From JACNKJ01 sp964344565 (GTDB taxonomy: Bacteria > Krumholzibacteriota > Krumholzibacteriia > JACNKJ01): 64,000 bases of DNA. This document shows, in pieces, positions 1 to 9,900 of the stretch. Under the pieces are notes generated by a model. That model made no database searches, was not told where the DNA came from, and saw only the letters and a program-made list of their open reading frames with translations. The position numbers and the translations under genes are program-made. The stretch is from positions 62,001 through 126,000 of the forward strand of contig CAYFNT010000007.1 of the NCBI GenBank assembly GCA_964344565.1, in the 5' to 3' direction. Within the stretch, counting starts at the first letter, position 1; every line of letters begins with the position of its first letter.

Positions 1-183
1 AAGCACGAGCTGATCATAGCGAGCCAGCTCCACTTCGAGTCCGGTGACATCCGTCCCCAGGAAAAAGTTCGAACTGCCCGCCTGTGCTCCTCCCGCCGTC
101 ACCAGCAATACGGCGATGCCCACAGCTACGCCGCCCATGAGGCCGGAAGTGAACCGGCGCAAGGGATGAAGGTGCGATATCAT
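1..183 (-). CDS. Secreted protein, N-terminal fragment (cut by window edge)
   Basis: Only the first 61 codons lie in the window. The ATG at 183 has an AGGAGA ribosome site eight bases upstream, and the frame is open to base 1. The fragment has basic residues (HPLRR), then a hydrophobic stretch around residues 16-30 and an A-Q-A-G cleavage-like site near residue 35, which is a typical Sec signal peptide. The mature part begins SSNFFLGTDVTG and shows no domain I recognise. It is divergent from the aminotransferase at 465. The existence of the gene is well supported; its function is unknown. Confidence 0.7.
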   Translation of the reverse strand, partial: MISHLHPLRRFTSGLMGGVAVGIAVLLVTAGGAQAGSSNFFLGTDVTGLEVELARYDQLVL

Positions 184-464
184 TTGATGGATCTCCTAGT
201 TGTGTCTTCAGGGGGTGGATTTGGAATCACTCAGCCCCGGCCTTGCAAGAGCAGAACCATTCCGGAATCCACTCCACGCGATGCCACCGGCCCTCCGCGG
301 GGAAGCCTGCGGAGGTGTTCGTCATGCCTCGGAAGATCGGGTATGTCCGGAGGAAGACGACGCCTGTGGGGATCGTCGTAGCGCCGCCGTTTTCTTGACG
401 TAGGAGACCTAAAGAAGGAAAGTCGTCGACAGGTCTCTCACATCGTCACCTCACGGAGAAACCC

Positions 465-1664
465 ATGTATCAAGCTCAACTTGCTAGTTTCTGGATTCTG
501 AATCCAGAGGAAATCTATTTGAACCACGGCGGGTTCGGTGCATGCCCCGAGGCGATCCTCGATGCTAGATGCAAGATTCAAAAGGACTTCGAGCGCAATC
601 CCCTGCGTTTTGTTTTCGAGTATTTCCAGAATCTTCACGATCTTTCGCGAAAAAAACTCGCGAATTACATCGGCGCGAATTCGGACCGACTTGTCTTCAC
701 CTGCAACGCCACCGAGGGCGTCAATATCGTCTTGAAATCTTTGGACCTACGGGAAGGTGACCGACTCATCACGACGAATCACGCCTATCCCGGATGCAAG
801 GCGGCGCTGGAGCGCGTGGCCGAGAGAAGTGGCGCGGAAGTGGTCACGGTGGACATCCCCTATCCACTCGACTCGCCCGAAGAGATCACGCGAAGGGTTC
901 TGGATGCGGCACGGATCGGGGCGCGTCTGGTGCTCATCGATCATGTGAGCAGCGAAACGTCCACGATCTTTCCCGTAAGGGAGATCGCGGGCGGACTCGC
1001 CGAACTCGGCGTCGATCTTCTCGTGGACGGTGCCCACGCGCCGGGCATGCTTCCCCTGAGTGTCGAAGACATCGGCGCCGCCTGGTACACGGGGAACTGC
1101 CACAAGTGGATGTGCGGACCGAAGACCGCGGGTTTCCTCGCCTGCGCTCCCGGCCGCCTCGAAGAGGTCGAGCCCCTGGTCACCAGCTTCGGGCGCATGT
1201 TCGAGGACGCGAGCATGCACCCGCGACAGTGGGAGTTCTTCTGGCGGGGAACCTACGACGCCAGCTCGTTCTTCGTGTTGCCCGAACTCATCGACTTCAT
1301 GGAAGGACTGCTGCCGGGCGGCTGGCCCGAGATCATGCGTCGCAATCACGAACTCGCCGTGGCGGGCGGACGCCTCATCTGCGACACGCTGGGCATCGAG
1401 ATGCCCCTGCCCGAATCCATGATCGGCTCCATGGTCACCATCCCCTTGCCCCATCACGGCAAGGGCGAGCCCCTCGGGCTCTTCCGCGAGGATCGACTCG
1501 GCCACGCGCTCTACGAGAAGCACCGCATCGAGGTGCCGCTCATGCAGTGGCCGCGCAAGGGTGAGCTGAAGATTCGCATCTCCGCCCAACTCTACAATTC
1601 CATCGATCAATATGATTTGCTGTCGAAGGCACTGCTCTCGGAGCTTCCGGCGGGCAGCGGCTAG
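465..1664 (+). CDS. Class V aminotransferase-fold PLP enzyme (isopenicillin N epimerase / cysteine desulfurase-like)
   Basis: The 399-residue protein has the fold-type I PLP pattern of the aminotransferase class V family. There is an early YLNHGGFG motif at residues 18-25, an Asp in LLVDGAH (D188) expected to contact the pyridine nitrogen, and H-K-W with K214 as the likely Schiff-base lysine. Length and motifs match proteins annotated as isopenicillin N epimerase-like, but this subfamily covers many amino-acid lyases, epimerases and desulfurases, so the substrate cannot be named. The start ATG has GGAG upstream. The gene stands alone and converges on the DUF58 gene, whose stop lies ten bases away. 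Confidence 0.85.
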   Translation: MYQAQLASFWILNPEEIYLNHGGFGACPEAILDARCKIQKDFERNPLRFVFEYFQNLHDLSRKKLANYIGANSDRLVFTCNATEGVNIVLKSLDLREGDRLITTNHAYPGCKAALERVAERSGAEVVTVDIPYPLDSPEEITRRVLDAARIGARLVLIDHVSSETSTIFPVREIAGGLAELGVDLLVDGAHAPGMLPLSVEDIGAAWYTGNCHKWMCGPKTAGFLACAPGRLEEVEPLVTSFGRMFEDASMHPRQWEFFWRGTYDASSFFVLPELIDFMEGLLPGGWPEIMRRNHELAVAGGRLICDTLGIEMPLPESMIGSMVTIPLPHHGKGEPLGLFREDRLGHALYEKHRIEVPLMQWPRKGELKIRISAQLYNSIDQYDLLSKALLSELPAGSG

Positions 1665-1674
1665 CGGGCAGCCA

Positions 1675-2577
1675 CTAGGGCTTCCTCTGATCCAGCACCT
1701 TGCGGAGCGCCAGATCGAAGGGCGTGTCGGTGCTCAGGGGGAGATAGTCGATGCGATGGGCGCGACACTCCTTTTCGAGACGCCGTTGCCATTCGGCCAC
1801 GTTCTTCCTCATCTCATCGCGAAGGAACCAGGGCTGGGTGCGCAGCTTCTCGCCGGTCTCCAGGTCCTCGAGCTGCACTTCCCGGCTCAGGGAGAGATCG
1901 CGCTCGAGGGGATCGAGCACGTGGAAGACCAGCACCTCGTGGCCCCGGTGCCGGAAATGTTTGAGTCCGGCGAGCACGCGGTCGGGCTCGTCCAGCAGAT
2001 CGCTGAGCAGGATGATGAGCCCCCGCCGCTTCACCCGCTCGGCGGCGCGGTGCAGGATCTCGCCGAGATCGGTGAGTCCGCCGGGCTCGGCCTGCTCGAG
2101 GGTGCGCAGTATGTCGTAGAGGTGTCCGCGCACCGATCGCGCAGGAAGCAGCTGGCGGATCTTCTCGTCGAAGGTCATCAGACCCACTGCGTCTTGCTGG
2201 TGAACCAGGAGCCAGGCGAGACCCGCCGCGAGCAGACTCGCGTATCGATACTTGGTCACCCGACTCTGGGCGCCGGCGAAGTTCATGGAACTGCTGCCGT
2301 CCAGCAGCAGGGTCGCGCGCAGGTTGGTCTCTTCCTCGAAGAGCTTCACATAGTGACGGTCGGTGCGCGCGTAGGCCTTCCAGTCGATGCGGGCCGTGGA
2401 TTCGCCGGGACCGTAGGGACGATACTCCGAGAACTCCACGGAGAATCCGTGGAAGGGGCTGCGATGCAGGCCGGCGATGAAACCCTCCACCACCATGCGG
2501 GCGATGAGCTCCATGTTGCCGAGCTGGCTCACGGTCTGCGGGTCGAGGAAGCGTCGGAGTTGGGCGCTGCTCTGCAT
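1675..2577 (-). CDS. DUF58 domain protein (vWA-like, MoxR partner type)
   Basis: About 300 residues matching the DUF58 family: the central signature Y-R-P-Y-G-P-G-E is followed by R-I-D-W-K-A-Y-A-R, and LLLDGSSSM gives the MIDAS-like D-x-S-x-S of a von Willebrand A fold. DUF58 proteins usually work with MoxR AAA ATPases in chaperone-like assembly of enzymes or envelope proteins. The only MoxR in view is 11 kb away at 13456, so a pairing is inference. An upstream ATG at 2598 exists but its AGGAG sits too close; the ATG at 2577 has AAGGA four bases upstream and is preferred. No membrane segment is visible. Confidence 0.85.
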   Translation of the reverse strand: MQSSAQLRRFLDPQTVSQLGNMELIARMVVEGFIAGLHRSPFHGFSVEFSEYRPYGPGESTARIDWKAYARTDRHYVKLFEEETNLRATLLLDGSSSMNFAGAQSRVTKYRYASLLAAGLAWLLVHQQDAVGLMTFDEKIRQLLPARSVRGHLYDILRTLEQAEPGGLTDLGEILHRAAERVKRRGLIILLSDLLDEPDRVLAGLKHFRHRGHEVLVFHVLDPLERDLSLSREVQLEDLETGEKLRTQPWFLRDEMRKNVAEWQRRLEKECRAHRIDYLPLSTDTPFDLALRKVLDQRKP

Positions 2578-2744
2578 GGGGTCCTTTCGGCCTGTCATGC
2601 TCCTAGCATAATGAAGAAACTTCAAGCACCGCAAGCGTTTGGATTAATTTGCATCGGCCCGGGAATTGCATTGTCCGCCTGAACGTCGTGTGGATGGGGC
2701 CGCCAGGCAGGCGCCGAGACTGCTTCCATGGATGGAGACCAAGC

Positions 2745-3929
2745 GTGATTCAACGGGAAAATCAGATCTTAGCCGTCCTCCGCTACCTGGATCGTCACCG
2801 CATCGCCGGCGTCGTCGGCGCTCGCCAGGTGGGAAAATCCACCCTCGCCCGGCAAATTGCGGATCGATTCGACGGACCCAGCAGGATCTACAGGCTGGAG
2901 ACGGTGCGGGATCGGCAGCGGATGAACGTGCCCGAAAGGGAACTCGCCAACGCTCCGGGTCTGGTGATTCTAGACGAGGCGCAGCGCCATCCCCGGCTCT
3001 TCCCCTCGCTTCCGAAAATCCTGGCCGCCAATCGTCACGGCGTGAAGCTCCTGCTTCTGGGGGGCTCGTCGGCCAACTACCGGCAGCCGGGTCTCGAGAG
3101 CATCGGCGAGCATCTGGTCATCCACGAACTGCCGGCCCTGTCGCTTCACGAAGTGGGCTCCGACCAGTTCAAGCGGCTCTGGCTCCGAGGCGGACTGCCC
3201 GCGTCCTTCACCGCGGCGTCGCGACCGGAGAGCTTCAAACTGCGTACGGGCGTGACCCTGGACATCACCGATAACGACGCCGGGCGTCCGGGCCCTCCCG
3301 TGGCCGGCGGCACCCTGCGCAGTTTCCTGCTCTCCCTCGCCCAGTACCACGGCAAGCCCTTCGACGTGGTCGAGCTGGCCAGGTCCTTCGGCGTGCGCAA
3401 TTCCACGGTGGAGCGCTACCTGGACATCCTGCGCGAGAGCTACGTCATCCGCATGATCTCCGCCCATCGCGCGGGGGGACAGGCGGGCGAAGTGATCCTG
3501 CCCAAGGTCTTCTTCAGCGACACGGGCATCCTGCACAACCTCCTCGGCTTCGAGTCCATGGAAGACCTCGAGGCCAGCCCCAAGGCGGACCTGTCCTGGA
3601 AGGGCTTCGCCATGGAGTCGACCATCCGCCGCATTCGCGCCGGAGCCACCGAGTGCAGCCACTGGACCGTGAAGACCGGCCAGGGCATCGACCTGCTGGT
3701 GCAGCGCGGAGGCCTGCGCATCACGCCCTCCATGAAGATGTCGATGCACGTGCTGAAGCTGGATCGGGTGGACATCGTGCACCGCAGCGAAGGCCCCGGC
3801 AAGCTGGACGGCAAGGTGCAGGTGCACACCCTGGAAAGCCTGCCGCGTTCCATGCGTCTGCCCGACGGCTTCGAGCGCCGTCCCGAGTTCCTGGAGATCG
3901 AGAAGGAGTTGGCGGAAGCGGAGGTCTAG
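2745..3929 (+). CDS. AAA-type ATPase with DUF4143-like C-terminal domain
   Basis: The protein has a P-loop (GARQVGKST) near residue 23 and a Walker B (LVILDEAQ) near residue 72, followed by winged-helix and nuclease-like regions typical of the ATPase/DUF4143 family, whose role is unclear and which is often exchanged between genomes. The C-terminal region keeps an Asp in QGIDLLV but has ITPSMKMS where family members normally show an E-V-K motif, so the nuclease-like site looks degenerate. I chose the GTG at 2745 because GGAGA lies seven bases upstream; an in-frame ATG at 2649 would add an implausible arginine-rich leader. It is divergent from DUF58, with a 167-base gap. Confidence 0.8.
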   Translation: MIQRENQILAVLRYLDRHRIAGVVGARQVGKSTLARQIADRFDGPSRIYRLETVRDRQRMNVPERELANAPGLVILDEAQRHPRLFPSLPKILAANRHGVKLLLLGGSSANYRQPGLESIGEHLVIHELPALSLHEVGSDQFKRLWLRGGLPASFTAASRPESFKLRTGVTLDITDNDAGRPGPPVAGGTLRSFLLSLAQYHGKPFDVVELARSFGVRNSTVERYLDILRESYVIRMISAHRAGGQAGEVILPKVFFSDTGILHNLLGFESMEDLEASPKADLSWKGFAMESTIRRIRAGATECSHWTVKTGQGIDLLVQRGGLRITPSMKMSMHVLKLDRVDIVHRSEGPGKLDGKVQVHTLESLPRSMRLPDGFERRPEFLEIEKELAEAEV

Positions 3930-3950
3930 CCCCCGCTCCCGCCGAAAGGC

Positions 3951-5504
3951 TTACTTGAGCAGGACCATCTTCCGCGTGAAGCTTTCGCTTCCCGCCTTCA
4001 TCCGAGCGAAATAGACGCCCGTGGACGCGCGCTCGCCGCGCTCGTTGCGGCCGTCCCACTCCAACTCGTGGACACCCGCTTCCATCATGGAACCGTCGGC
4101 CAGCGTGCGGACGCGCCGCCCGGTGACCGAGTAGATGGCCAGTTCCACCTGGGTCCGCTCGGCCAGCGAGAAGCGCAGGGTGGTCTTGGGATTGAAGGGA
4201 TTCGGATAGTTGCCCTCCAGCGCCGTGCTCGCGGGCGCGACGTCTTCGTCCACGCTCACTCCCACGTCCGAACGGATGGCGTAGATGCGCGAACGCAGCG
4301 CGTCGCTGAGGAAGAGCACGTTGCCTTCCACGTCGAAGCGCAGGTCGTTGCGCACCGGACCCTTGGCCAGGACGCCGGGCAGGATGCCCGTGGCGAAATC
4401 CTCGTGGCTGCCGTCCGGGAGCAGGCGCAGGACCCGTCCGTCGCGCAGGAGCGCGTAGAGGTAGCCGTCGAAGAGGCCGGAGCTGCCGAAGTCCAGGGAT
4501 TCCACCGGCGAGCCCAGGTCGGCGCTGAACGGGATCAGTGCGCCCAGCGCGTCGGCGCGATAGATGTAGTGGTCCTCGCTGCCCAGGTAGATATCGCCGC
4601 CGAAGGATCCGCTGCGGTCCATGCGCGCGCAGAGCATGGGCGCGCCGTGGCTCACGGCGAAGGCCAGAGGCGTTCCCGTGGCGTCGAGGCCGAAGGCCCG
4701 GCTCACGCCGGCGCCCATGTTCGTGCCGTAGAGGCCCGCGGCGAAGGCGCCCTGGGCGCTGGCGATGTCGAAACGCTGAGGCGCCTTGGCCACGAGAGTG
4801 TCCTGGAAGACAACCGTGGTCGTTCCCGCACCGACGTCATGGCGCAGGATGCCGCCTCCCTCTTCCATTCCTTCGGTCGCGTCGAAGTGAGCCGAACTGA
4901 TGTAGAGCTCGTTGCCGAATCCCGGCGTGTCGGTGAAGCCGATGCCGATGGGGTCCACCGTGCTGGACGGGAAATTCACCAGCTCCTCGACCGGTCCCGA
5001 TATCCTCGCCTTGTAGAGGTAGTCGTCGGGATCCGCCCCCGGATCGCCCCAGAGGTCGGTAGCCACGCTGAAGTAGAGCGAGCCGGGATCCAGGTCGACA
5101 TCGGGCTTTGCGGGCGCCAGGGCCACCCAGTAGCTCTCGTCGTGGGGCACTTCCGTGAACTCCCGGCCGATGAAGCCGTCGGCCAGCTCCAGGGTGCCGA
5201 ACATGTTCAGGCTGATCTCCCGCGAGGCGAACTCCTGGGGCAGGCCAAGATAGAAGCTGATCTCCCGGCTAAACGAATCGATGTAATGGTCGGCCATCCA
5301 AAGGCTGATCTCGCGGCTCGCGACCTCGATGGTGTCGTCGTTCATCCAGAAGCTAATCTCGCGGCCGGAGGCGTCGGCGCTATGGACCTTGCTGAAACAG
5401 CTCAGCTCGCGGCTGAAGCCTTCAGCGCCAGAAGCCGGCAGCGCTGCGAAGAGCGCCACGGCCAACACCAGCCAGCGCCATGCCTTTCTTGATTGGATCT
5501 GCAT
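3951..5504 (-). CDS. Secreted SREIS-repeat protein with FlgD-like C-terminal sorting domain
   Basis: 517 residues. A signal peptide (hydrophobic residues about 11-27, ending A-S-G-A) is followed by about five imperfect 15-19-residue repeats, each starting S/G-R-E-[IFL]-[ST]. The middle of the protein looks like a beta-propeller (repeated VLRLLPDGSHE- and YIYRADALG-type strands). The last 90 residues hold YPNPFNPKT, then IYSVTGRRVR and a GVYFARM strand, ending RKMVLLK: the FlgD-like Ig domain that many FCB bacteria use for secretion or surface attachment. AAGGAG precedes the ATG. It lies 24 bases downstream of the glycine-rich secreted protein at 5529, so the two are probably co-transcribed. 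Function unknown. Confidence 0.85.
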   Translation of the reverse strand: MQIQSRKAWRWLVLAVALFAALPASGAEGFSRELSCFSKVHSADASGREISFWMNDDTIEVASREISLWMADHYIDSFSREISFYLGLPQEFASREISLNMFGTLELADGFIGREFTEVPHDESYWVALAPAKPDVDLDPGSLYFSVATDLWGDPGADPDDYLYKARISGPVEELVNFPSSTVDPIGIGFTDTPGFGNELYISSAHFDATEGMEEGGGILRHDVGAGTTTVVFQDTLVAKAPQRFDIASAQGAFAAGLYGTNMGAGVSRAFGLDATGTPLAFAVSHGAPMLCARMDRSGSFGGDIYLGSEDHYIYRADALGALIPFSADLGSPVESLDFGSSGLFDGYLYALLRDGRVLRLLPDGSHEDFATGILPGVLAKGPVRNDLRFDVEGNVLFLSDALRSRIYAIRSDVGVSVDEDVAPASTALEGNYPNPFNPKTTLRFSLAERTQVELAIYSVTGRRVRTLADGSMMEAGVHELEWDGRNERGERASTGVYFARMKAGSESFTRKMVLLK

Positions 5505-5528
5505 GTCGTCTCCTTGGTGTCGGTCGGC

Positions 5529-6776
5529 TTATTCCACGATGACGCGGGCCTGGATGGCGCGCATGCCGTTTTCGACTCCGGTGAGGGTGCAGGTCCAGGT
5601 GCTGAGGCCGCCGCCGTCGTCGCTCACGAAGGTGGCAAAGTCTTCCACACGGATGCCGTCCTTGCGGGTCACGAAGACCTTCACGGTGGCGGCCGCATCG
5701 ACGTTCTCGCCCTGCAGCTCGACGATCAGATCCACGGCGCCGTCGAGGTCGACGTCCTGCATGGGATAGACCATCTGAGCCATCGGATCGGCGGGCACGG
5801 CCACGCCGTTGAGGGTCAGGATCTCGACGGCGGGATGGGTGCTCTCGGGCCAGATCTGCGCGTCCGTCCCGGGCGTGTCGATGCTGTAGACGCCGATGGG
5901 CGTGTTGTCGAGGGTGACCGAGTTTCCTTCGAGGCGGATGCGACCATTGCCGCCGTAGTTGTTGGTGCCGCGACCCTGTGCGCTGAGGATGCCGGATCCC
6001 GAGATGCTGTCGGAGACCAGGCGGATGGCGCCGCCGCTGCCGCCGCCGCCGCGATAGGCGGCGCCGTCGATTTCGACGGTGCCTCCGTCGGCGCTGATAT
6101 CGCCGGAAAGGGTGATCCAGTCGGAGGCCGCGATCAAGATGGCGCCGCCACCGCCACCGCCGCCACTGGAGCTGCTCACGTGACGACCGCCGGATCCTCC
6201 CGAGCCGCCGATCAAGGGCATGATCTCGAAGCTGCCGTAGACCTCGCCGCCGTAGCCGCCGCTATCGCCCTCGTCACCGTAGCCGCCGCCGTAGCCACCG
6301 CCACCACCGGTGCGGCTCTTGGCGCCGCCGGGACCGTGTCCCCCGCCGGCGATGCTGGTGCCCACCTGCTTGCGTCCGCCGCGGAATCCGCCGGGACCGC
6401 CATCGGCGTTGCTGGGCAGTGTGGAACTACCGATCTCGCCGTCCAGGGAGATGGTACCCCCGATGTCCACCGTACCCTGAACGATCCAGACCACCGGAGG
6501 ATTCTTCGGGTGATTGGCGAAGCTGAGCGTGACGCCGGGATTGATCTGCACGTCCTGGTAGTGGAAGACGATTGCCCACTGGGCGGCATCGTAGATGCCC
6601 TCGCCGGAGCTGATTCCCGAGTCCCAGGTGCCGTCCAGAGCGAGGCTGAGGTCGATGGTCGTGTCGGTGGTGACGATCAGGTTGCCGTCCCAGTTGCCGG
6701 GGGGCACGTTGATGGCTGCGAAGGCGCCGGCGACCATGGCCAGCATGAGGACAAGCGCGATACGGATCGGCTTCAT
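5529..6776 (-). CDS. Secreted glycine-rich beta-structured surface protein
   Basis: 415 residues with a clear signal peptide (MKPIRIALVLMLAMVAGAFA). The N-terminal third resembles a beta-helix or autotransporter-like passenger (INPGVTLSF, GTVDIGGTISL). The centre (about residues 140-250) is very rich in glycine and serine, with runs such as GGSGGSGG and GGGGGGGA and repeated GGYGG units. The last 100 residues form a compact domain without glycine runs. Unlike neighbouring secreted proteins it has neither a FlgD-like domain nor the WSxxKxLY tail. AAGGAG precedes the ATG at 6776. It is divergent from the LVIVD protein at 6976, with a 199-base shared intergenic region. No enzyme motif is visible. 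Confidence 0.8.
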   Translation of the reverse strand: MKPIRIALVLMLAMVAGAFAAINVPPGNWDGNLIVTTDTTIDLSLALDGTWDSGISSGEGIYDAAQWAIVFHYQDVQINPGVTLSFANHPKNPPVVWIVQGTVDIGGTISLDGEIGSSTLPSNADGGPGGFRGGRKQVGTSIAGGGHGPGGAKSRTGGGGGYGGGYGDEGDSGGYGGEVYGSFEIMPLIGGSGGSGGRHVSSSSGGGGGGGAILIAASDWITLSGDISADGGTVEIDGAAYRGGGGSGGAIRLVSDSISGSGILSAQGRGTNNYGGNGRIRLEGNSVTLDNTPIGVYSIDTPGTDAQIWPESTHPAVEILTLNGVAVPADPMAQMVYPMQDVDLDGAVDLIVELQGENVDAAATVKVFVTRKDGIRVEDFATFVSDDGGGLSTWTCTLTGVENGMRAIQARVIVE

Positions 6777-6917
6777 GTCGATCTCTCCTTGGATGGGCGA
6801 CTTGAGTGATTCGTAAGTGATGCTTAGGCAAGACGTTGTGCTTGATTCGCGTTTCGGCCCCGCATTCTACCAAAAAACGCCATGAAAAAGAAGAATTCGA
6901 TGGGCTTTCACTCCGAA

Positions 6918-6946
6918 TTTATGCCCACGCCAATACCTGATATACT
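6918..6946 (+). promoter_or_regulatory. Candidate extended -10 promoter for the LVIVD/FlgD protein
   Basis: TTTATG (6918-6923, weak -35), a 17-base spacer, and an extended -10 TGATATACT (6938-6946; hexamer TATACT, five of six matches to TATAAT). Transcription would begin near 6953, giving a leader of about 23 bases that contains the GGGAG ribosome site of the gene at 6976. Predicted by eye only. Confidence 0.5.
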
Positions 6947-6975
6947 GGCCCGCAAATCCGTCAAGGGAGTCTGCC

Positions 6976-9900
6976 ATGTGCGCCTGGAAAGGTCTGTCCA
7001 TCCTGGCGGCGCTGCTGCTTTTCGCGTCCGCTGCCGCCGCCGACAACTATTTCGAAGACTTCGACACCAAGGAGTTCTGCGACGAGGCCTTCACCACGGG
7101 CTGGTGGGACACCATCCTCGGCGAGATCAAGCCATGGGAGTTCAATCCTTACCTCGCGAGCGCCTACCCTGCGACGGCGCGCATCCAGTGCATGGACCGG
7201 GCTGGGAACATCCTGTTCCTCGGCAGCGACAACGATCCGGCCCTGCACGTGCTGGACATCAGCGATCCCTTCGCCTTGTGGGGGCTGATCGAGATTCCGA
7301 CGACCTATCCCCTCACGGACATCAAGGTGCACGGCAATGCGCTCATCGCGGCGGCCAACGGATGGGGGCTGCACCTCTTCGACATCACCGAACCGGGATC
7401 TCCCCTCGACCTGGGGCCCTTCCCCGGTATCGCCGATGCGAGGCGTTTGGCCATCCACGGAGATCTGCTCTACATCGCGGCAGGCATCACCGGCCTGCAT
7501 GTTTACGACATCAGCGATCCCTTCAGTCCCGCCTTCCTGGATTTCTGGGAGACCGGAGGCCTCATCCTCGACGTGGCCGTGACCGACGAGTACGTCTACG
7601 TGGCGGTGGAGGGCGAGGGACTCTACGTGCTGAGCCAAGCTCTCGGCTACCTCGGGCAGATCTTCGACTTCGACGGCTATCATCGCGTGGAGGTGGACTA
7701 TCCCCGCGCCTATCTCGGCGACTTCTACGGCAAGGTCCACGTGGCCGACGTCAGCGATCCCACGCTTCCGGCGATCTCCTACACGGCGGGATTCGGCGGC
7801 GGAGCCATCCAGGATATCGCGCTCGACGGCGGGCTGGTCTATGCCTGCAACGATCTCGGCGCACAGGTTGTGGATTGGACCGACCTCGACGATCCCCGGT
7901 TCCTGACCGGACACTTCGACTCCTGGGCCCTCAGCCTGCTGCCCTACGGCGAATTCTGTTTCGTCGGCGACTTCTGGGACGGCATGGCCTACGTCGGCAT
8001 GGCACAGCGCCTGCCCGCGGACTTCGGCGACTGGCTGGACTACGGCGCCGATACGGGCGTGTACGACATCGCCTATCAAGAGAACTTCGCCTATGTCGCC
8101 TACGGCGGCATGCGCGTGCTCGACCTGGAAGATCCCTGGAATCCCGTGTTCCGAGGAACGGCGAGCAGCGGCGGCATCATCACCGGCGTGGCGGTGGAGG
8201 GCGACTACGCCTACACGCCGGCCTGGGGCGCGGGGCTGGAAGTCCATGACATCAGCGATCCGAACCTGCCCTCGCTCGTGGCCACGGTGCCCTGGTCGCT
8301 CTGCCATCCCACCGCGATTCTCAAGGACGGCCCCTACGCCTACGTCATGGCCTGGGAAGGCTTCAAGGTCTACGACGTCAGCGATCCGCTGGCGCCCTTC
8401 GAGGTGGCGTTCCTGCCGGGCGGATGGAGCGGCTGGCACAGCCTGAAACTGGAAGGCGACTATCTCTACGCCACCATGCACGGGGGCGGATTGGTGATCA
8501 TCGAGGTCAGCGACCCCACCACGCCTGTCGTGGCCGGCACCTACCCCGGTTTCTTCTGGGAGATCGCCATTCACGGCGACTACGCCTATCTCGCGGCCGA
8601 CCTGGGCGGCGTGGAGGTGCTGTCGCTGATGGACCCGGCCTCGCCCATCTCGCTGGGTTCGGTGCCCACGCCTCATGCGGCCACGGCCATCGACCTGGCC
8701 GGCAATCTGGCGCTGGTGTCCACGGCCGCACCGGGCATGGTCTATCTGGACCTGATCGATCCCGCGGCGCCAGCACTGCTTCCCGGCATCGACCTGTCGG
8801 GGAACGACTACGGCGGCAGCTGGGAGATCAGCGACTACGGCGGCTTTTTTTACTTCGGCGTGGACTCGCTGGGCCTGGGCTTCCGGCAGCTCTTCGAGTT
8901 CAACGTCGACAAGATCGACGTGGAGTTCATTTCCGAGCCCATCGACGAGGGCCCGGAAGAGATCGAGAAACTCAGGTTCGAATTCGCCGAGGATCAGGGC
9001 TGGATCGGCGAATGGTCCGCCAAAACCGACGAGGGCAACGACTTCGAAATCATCCAGCCCGGCGGTTGGCAGCCCGTGCTTCCCGGCAGCGAGCTGCGCT
9101 GGAAATGCCTGATACCGCCTGAAGACCTGCTCGGCGGACCGCCGCCCAGCTGCGGCTGGCTCGACATCAGCTGGCTCTACCGGGAACCGATCATCCAGTC
9201 GATCACCGACGTGCCCGACGACGAAGGTCTGTTCATCGACGTGATCTGGCAGAGGTCGGCGCGGGATTTCGAGGACGAGCCCGAACCGATCGTGCACTAC
9301 GAGGTCTGGCGCAGGATTTCCGACGAGTACAGGTGGAGCTGGACCTCGCTGGCCAGCGTGGATGCCGCGGCGCAGGATATCTACACCGCCCCCGTGCCCA
9401 CGCCCCTGGACTCAACGATGCACGAGGAGGGCCTCTTCGTTTACCGGGTGACGGCGCATCTGACCGATCCCTCGGAATTCTTCGCGAGCCCGCCGGACAG
9501 CGGGGTATCGGTGGACAACATCGTGCCCGACCCGCCCTCGAACCTGGCGGTGGACTATCACCCCGACGACAACGAACTCACCTGGGAGGCGAGCGACGCG
9601 CCGGACCTGCTGTTCTATTCGGTCTACGCCGACACGGTCCCCGATTTCACGCCCTCGGATGAGAACCTGCTCGGCGTGACCTTCGATCTGGACTATTCCC
9701 ACGATGGCGGACTGGACTGGTCGCGCTATCTCTACAAGGTGAGCGCCACCGACGACGCCTGGCAGGAGAGCGAGGCCGTCGGCCACGATCCTGTACACGT
9801 GTACACTCCGCCCGCGCGCTTCGCGCTGCACCAGAACCTACCCAATCCCTTCAATCCGATGACGAAAATCCTATTCGAGGTGCCGGAAGAGGGCGGCCAT

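Noticed and set aside
6961..9297. 778-codon antisense frame opposite the LVIVD protein gene
   Set aside because: It is a shadow frame caused by high GC: low-complexity His/Gly/Val/Asp/Arg-rich sequence, no domain, no ribosome site and no signal peptide. Similar antisense frames throughout the window were also left out.
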